Below, piece after piece: positions 13,436 to 16,152 of a DNA stretch of 16,152 nt. The position numbers were made by a program, and so were the translations under genes. The number at the start of each line of letters is the position of its first letter. Position 1 is the stretch's first letter. The stretch is from NCBI GenBank assembly GCA_964368605.1, contig CAYJBP010000048.1, positions 1 to 16,152 on the forward strand, in the 5' to 3' direction. Origin of the DNA: CAYJBP01 sp964368605. GTDB taxonomy: Bacteria > Bacillota > Dehalobacteriia > UBA4068. The notes under the pieces are model-generated. The model was not told the DNA's origin and searched no databases. It worked only from the letters and a program-made list of their open reading frames with translations.

Positions 13436-15418
13436 TTAATGGCTGTCTTCTTGGCCGCCATAAATAGGTAGGGTAAAGGTAACAGTGGTGCCCTGTTGCA
13501 AAACACTTTCGATTTTTAGCCTGCCGCCATGGGCATGGACAATGCTTTGGCAAATATATAAGCCCAAGCCCATGCTACCCGAGCCGCTTACTCCTCTTTG
13601 GCTAACCTTATTTAAAAGTTCCGGGCTAATACCGCGGCCGGTATCGCTTACTTTTACAACAATTAATTGCTGATCCAATACAGCATTTAAGCGGATAATG
13701 CCGTTTTCGGTATACTTGATAGCATTGCTCATAATATTATTAATTACCATCATCAAGCTTTGATAATCACCAAAAACAGGCGGCAAATCGGGGCTGATTG
13801 TGCTAATTATTTTATTATTATTTTCGGCCGCCCAAATAGCTAAAGATGCAGCATTATTATTTAATAATTCGCCAAAATCAAGCTTGCGCCGATTTTCGCT
13901 AATCATCATTGTTTCCATATCAATCATGCCGCTTATCATACGGCCTAGCTTGGTTGTTTCCTCTTTGATAATCGCTAGGGTTGTATTTACTTTTTCTAAA
14001 ACAAAATTATTATTATTTACCTGCATAGTTACATAATCGGTGCCGCTGGAAATTACGGTTAGCGGTGTTTTCATTTCATGGCTCATATCTTGCAAAAATT
14101 CGCCTTTCATCTTATTTAGGCTTTCCAAATTATTGGCATGAAGAATGGCGTTTTGCTCGGCTATTTGCGCCTCGTTAAGGTTTTTGATGCTGATATAAAA
14201 AATGGAAATGGTTTGGCCAATCGAAAATAGCAAAATAGCAAGCTCTGCTAAAGAATTATTAATGCCAAAAACATAGATGCCACTATAATAAAGGGTATCG
14301 ATAATGGTAGCTAAAAACAAAGTTAAAAACGAAATGATGGTGATTTTTTGCTCTACATTAAGCAAGTTGCTATTTTGGGGCTTAAGAATATAGGCTTTAA
14401 TAATGGCCAGCGAAATATAGCAAATAGCCAAAGAATTAACAATATTTAAAGGCGCCATTAATTGCGAAAGGGTAAAAGTATCGATAAAAATAAAAAGGAT
14501 CGAAAAAATGATAAGGGCAATCCTAAATATATTAAAAATAAGGGGATTAAATAGCTTTTTAAATTGAATATTAATGATTTCTAAAATTAAGACAGCGCTT
14601 AATGATATGGCCATATATTCGGCCTTAAGAGCAGGTTCCCATAATAGATTGGGGAATAGCTCGAAAAGAACTTTGCTACCCACCAGGCTAAGCCGCAGGT
14701 TAAAAATAAGACAAGTAAAAGAAAATAATAAGTTAAGCCGATAATTACCCGATACCACAGCTAATAGCAAATGGAAAACAAAAAGCAAAGTAAGCATGCC
14801 AATTGCTACAGATTCAATTAAAGTATGGGTAGTTGTAAACCAATGGACTAGCTCGGGCTTACCAATAAGGCTGCTATTATAGGGGCCGCCTTCTCGATGG
14901 GCAAAATTAGCCCCTTGCACTATTAGGTTTAATCTATTATTTTCGGCCTTAATATCGCCGATAATTTCACCATAGCCGGGCTCAAAATCGGCCTCATTGG
15001 TGGCTACTTGGCCAAATTGACCAATCAGGGTATTATTAATATAAACGGTACGAGCATAATCGCCGGTAGTATAAACCTGATAATAATCGTCATCGGGCAA
15101 TAAAATAGTAAGCCTGGCCGTACGGCCGGCATTAGTATCGATTGGGTTGCCAAGGGCAACTAAATGCTCATTCTCGGCAAATTGTTGGGGATTAAGGATT
15201 TGATTTTCGATATATTCCACATCGCCTTGCAGGCGCACAATAGTGGTAGAAAAATCGATGGAGCTTAAATCCCAAACACCTTCTTGCGAGGTGATTTCGG
15301 TATAATTTACCCGCTGATAACGATATATAGATTCGGCATACCATAATAAAAAGCTAAAGCCAAATACCATGATTAAGGCAATCCAAAACAGATGATTATT
15401 TTTATTTTTAATTAACAT
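13436..15418 (-). CDS. Sensor histidine kinase with extracellular domain and 7TM region
   Basis: Membrane histidine kinase of 660 residues. An N-terminal helix (~11-27) is followed by an extracellular beta-rich domain (~35-190, 7TMR-DISMED2-like: 'GDYARTVYINNTLIGQFG' and 'NRLNLIVQGANF'), about seven helices (~200-412) and a short coiled linker. The HisKA domain has phosphoacceptor His447 in S-H-E-M-K-T-P-L. The ATPase domain has N-box 'VINNIMSNAIKYT', G1 'SDTGRG', G2 'GSMGLGLY' and G3 'GTTVTF', all intact. The extracellular domain suggests sensing of a carbohydrate-like or small ligand. No response regulator lies in the window, so the partner is elsewhere. No good ribosome site precedes the ATG, and the best promoter ends 6 nt before it. 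The stop codon abuts the TetR remnant. Confidence 0.9.
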   Translation of the reverse strand: MLIKNKNNHLFWIALIMVFGFSFLLWYAESIYRYQRVNYTEITSQEGVWDLSSIDFSTTIVRLQGDVEYIENQILNPQQFAENEHLVALGNPIDTNAGRTARLTILLPDDDYYQVYTTGDYARTVYINNTLIGQFGQVATNEADFEPGYGEIIGDIKAENNRLNLIVQGANFAHREGGPYNSSLIGKPELVHWFTTTHTLIESVAIGMLTLLFVFHLLLAVVSGNYRLNLLFSFTCLIFNLRLSLVGSKVLFELFPNLLWEPALKAEYMAISLSAVLILEIINIQFKKLFNPLIFNIFRIALIIFSILFIFIDTFTLSQLMAPLNIVNSLAICYISLAIIKAYILKPQNSNLLNVEQKITIISFLTLFLATIIDTLYYSGIYVFGINNSLAELAILLFSIGQTISIFYISIKNLNEAQIAEQNAILHANNLESLNKMKGEFLQDMSHEMKTPLTVISSGTDYVTMQVNNNNFVLEKVNTTLAIIKEETTKLGRMISGMIDMETMMISENRRKLDFGELLNNNAASLAIWAAENNNKIISTISPDLPPVFGDYQSLMMVINNIMSNAIKYTENGIIRLNAVLDQQLIVVKVSDTGRGISPELLNKVSQRGVSGSGSMGLGLYICQSIVHAHGGRLKIESVLQQGTTVTFTLPIYGGQEDSH

Positions 15419-15424
15419 ATTCTT

Positions 15425-15453
15425 ATTATAAAGTATATAAATTTGCTTTGCAA
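15425..15453 (-). promoter_or_regulatory. Promoter of the histidine kinase, possibly giving a leaderless mRNA
   Basis: On the minus strand: TTGCAA (15453-15448), 17-nt spacer, consensus TATAAT (15430-15425). Six bases separate the -10 box from the ATG at 15418, so the expected start site is the A of the start codon. Confidence 0.6.
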
Positions 15454-15523
15454 TAAAACTTTTGATTTTTGTTTAATTATCGTCGAATTTTGGTGTTGGC
15501 GCTAAATAATTTATCTTATCCAA

Positions 15524-16039
15524 TTATAGACGGCTTAAACTATAAAGCAAATGCTCCATATCTTTGCCTTTATAATGCTTGATAAACTTTTTTTTAATAG
15601 TCATCCCCAGTTTTTCGGCAAGCTTGCAAGAGGATAAATTATTAGGCCTAATTTGGGCGGTTATTTCGTCAATAGGCAAATGCTTAAAGGCATAATCAAC
15701 ACAGGCTCGAGCAGCCTCCAGGGCAAAGCCTTGATGCCAGAAAGATTTATAAAAAATATAGCCCAAGCCAAGATAATTTTCATGCTCGGCCTTTTCGGCA
15801 ATTAAGCCTGTTACGCCAATTAGCCGACCGCTGCTTTTTTCAATGGCTGCCCAATAGCTATAACCATCGCTGGCATAATGCCGAATATTGGCGGCGATCC
15901 AATCGATAACTTCTTGCTCGGAAAAAGCATGCTCCCAGGCATACATAACCTCGATATCCTGCAAAATTGCAGCTATGGGCAGATAGTCTTCCTCGGTTAT
16001 TTTACGCAAATATAAACGCTCGGTTTCGAGTATATACAT
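15524..16039 (-). CDS. GNAT acetyltransferase, RimJ/RimL type (Acetyltransf_3)
   Basis: Acetyl-CoA-dependent N-acetyltransferase of 171 residues. Three in-frame ATGs exist (16060, 16051, 16039). The last is chosen because GGAG (16049-16046) lies 6 nt before it, the predicted -10 box overlaps the first, and 'MYILETERLYLRKITEEDY' is the standard RimJ/L opening. Later landmarks: 'SYWAAIEKSSGRLIGVTGL' (strands 2-4), 'LGYIFYKSFWHQGFALEAARACVDYAF' with the acetyl-CoA loop (here W-H-Q-G-F-A in place of Q/R-x-x-G-x-A), and 'IRPNNLSSCKLAEKLGM' (the N-x-x-S helix). Family members acetylate ribosomal proteins, other N-termini or small molecules; the substrate here is unknown. It is upstream of the kinase on the same strand, 105 nt away, with no terminator between. 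Confidence 0.85.
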   Translation of the reverse strand: MYILETERLYLRKITEEDYLPIAAILQDIEVMYAWEHAFSEQEVIDWIAANIRHYASDGYSYWAAIEKSSGRLIGVTGLIAEKAEHENYLGLGYIFYKSFWHQGFALEAARACVDYAFKHLPIDEITAQIRPNNLSSCKLAEKLGMTIKKKFIKHYKGKDMEHLLYSLSRL

Positions 16040-16059
16040 ATAGGTCTCCATAAAAATCA

Positions 16060-16087
16060 TCTATAATTAATTTATTTGCTTCGTCAA
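16060..16087 (-). promoter_or_regulatory. Promoter candidate for the GNAT gene
   Basis: On the minus strand: TTGACG (16087-16082), a 16-nt spacer, TATAGA (16065-16060). The predicted start site is in the T-rich stretch near 16053, which gives a leader of ~15 nt to the ATG at 16039. Confidence 0.5.
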
Positions 16088-16152
16088 TAATATTCCAAAA
16101 TCCTGTTTATTAATAGATACCTTTAAATAATAAAGTTGCGGGGGGGCTTAAT

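Overview
The window comes from a low-GC anaerobic bacterium, most likely a Bacillota (Clostridia or Negativicutes). The pointers are S-layer homology domains, GGAGG ribosome sites, TTGACA-type promoters, several lipoproteins, and a selenocysteine-containing betaine/sarcosine reductase component typical of amino-acid-fermenting anaerobes. No rRNA, tRNA, CRISPR array or intact insertion sequence is visible.

Left part, plus strand (1-7376). First comes the 3' part of a secreted protein built from three ~90-residue beta-rich repeats, then a secreted protein with three SLH domains and a C-terminal domain that may be GerMN-like. After a terminator, a strong promoter (TTGACA, 17 nt, TATTAT) drives a five-gene operon: an iron/B12-family (type II) ABC importer (lipoprotein binding protein, FecCD-type permease, ATPase), an unrecognised acidic-linker lipoprotein, and a DUF4213/DUF364 protein (Pfam: putative heavy-metal chelation). 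About 180 nt of leader RNA separate promoter and first gene. The leader holds a perfect 9-bp helix and, before the start codon, a complete intrinsic terminator, so this operon is probably controlled by attenuation or a riboswitch-like element. The cargo is likely a metal, oxyanion or metal chelate.

Middle part, minus strand (11926 down to 7440): grdI-like, grdH-like, then a BCCT-family transporter, ending at a bidirectional terminator. The grdH-like gene contains an in-frame TGA that reads as selenocysteine (U352-x-x-C-x-x-C), with a SECIS-like hairpin just downstream; without recoding it looks like two ORFs. Its partner has Ser where GrdE has the Cys that becomes the pyruvoyl group, as expected for betaine/sarcosine-type, unprocessed partners. 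The transporter probably imports the quaternary or methylated amine that the B component reduces. Protein A (GrdA) and protein C (GrdC/GrdD) are not here and must be encoded elsewhere. A divergent TetR-family gene (12041-12760) with a palindrome just downstream of the predicted grdI start site is the obvious regulator candidate.

Right part (12761-16152): a gene-free, hairpin-rich stretch; a 5'-truncated TetR remnant that continues in frame right after the stop codon of a large 7TM histidine kinase; the kinase itself, with a promoter placed so that its mRNA may be leaderless; and a RimJ/RimL-type GNAT acetyltransferase. The kinase has no adjacent response regulator. The kinase/TetR-remnant junction looks like a deletion or recombination scar.
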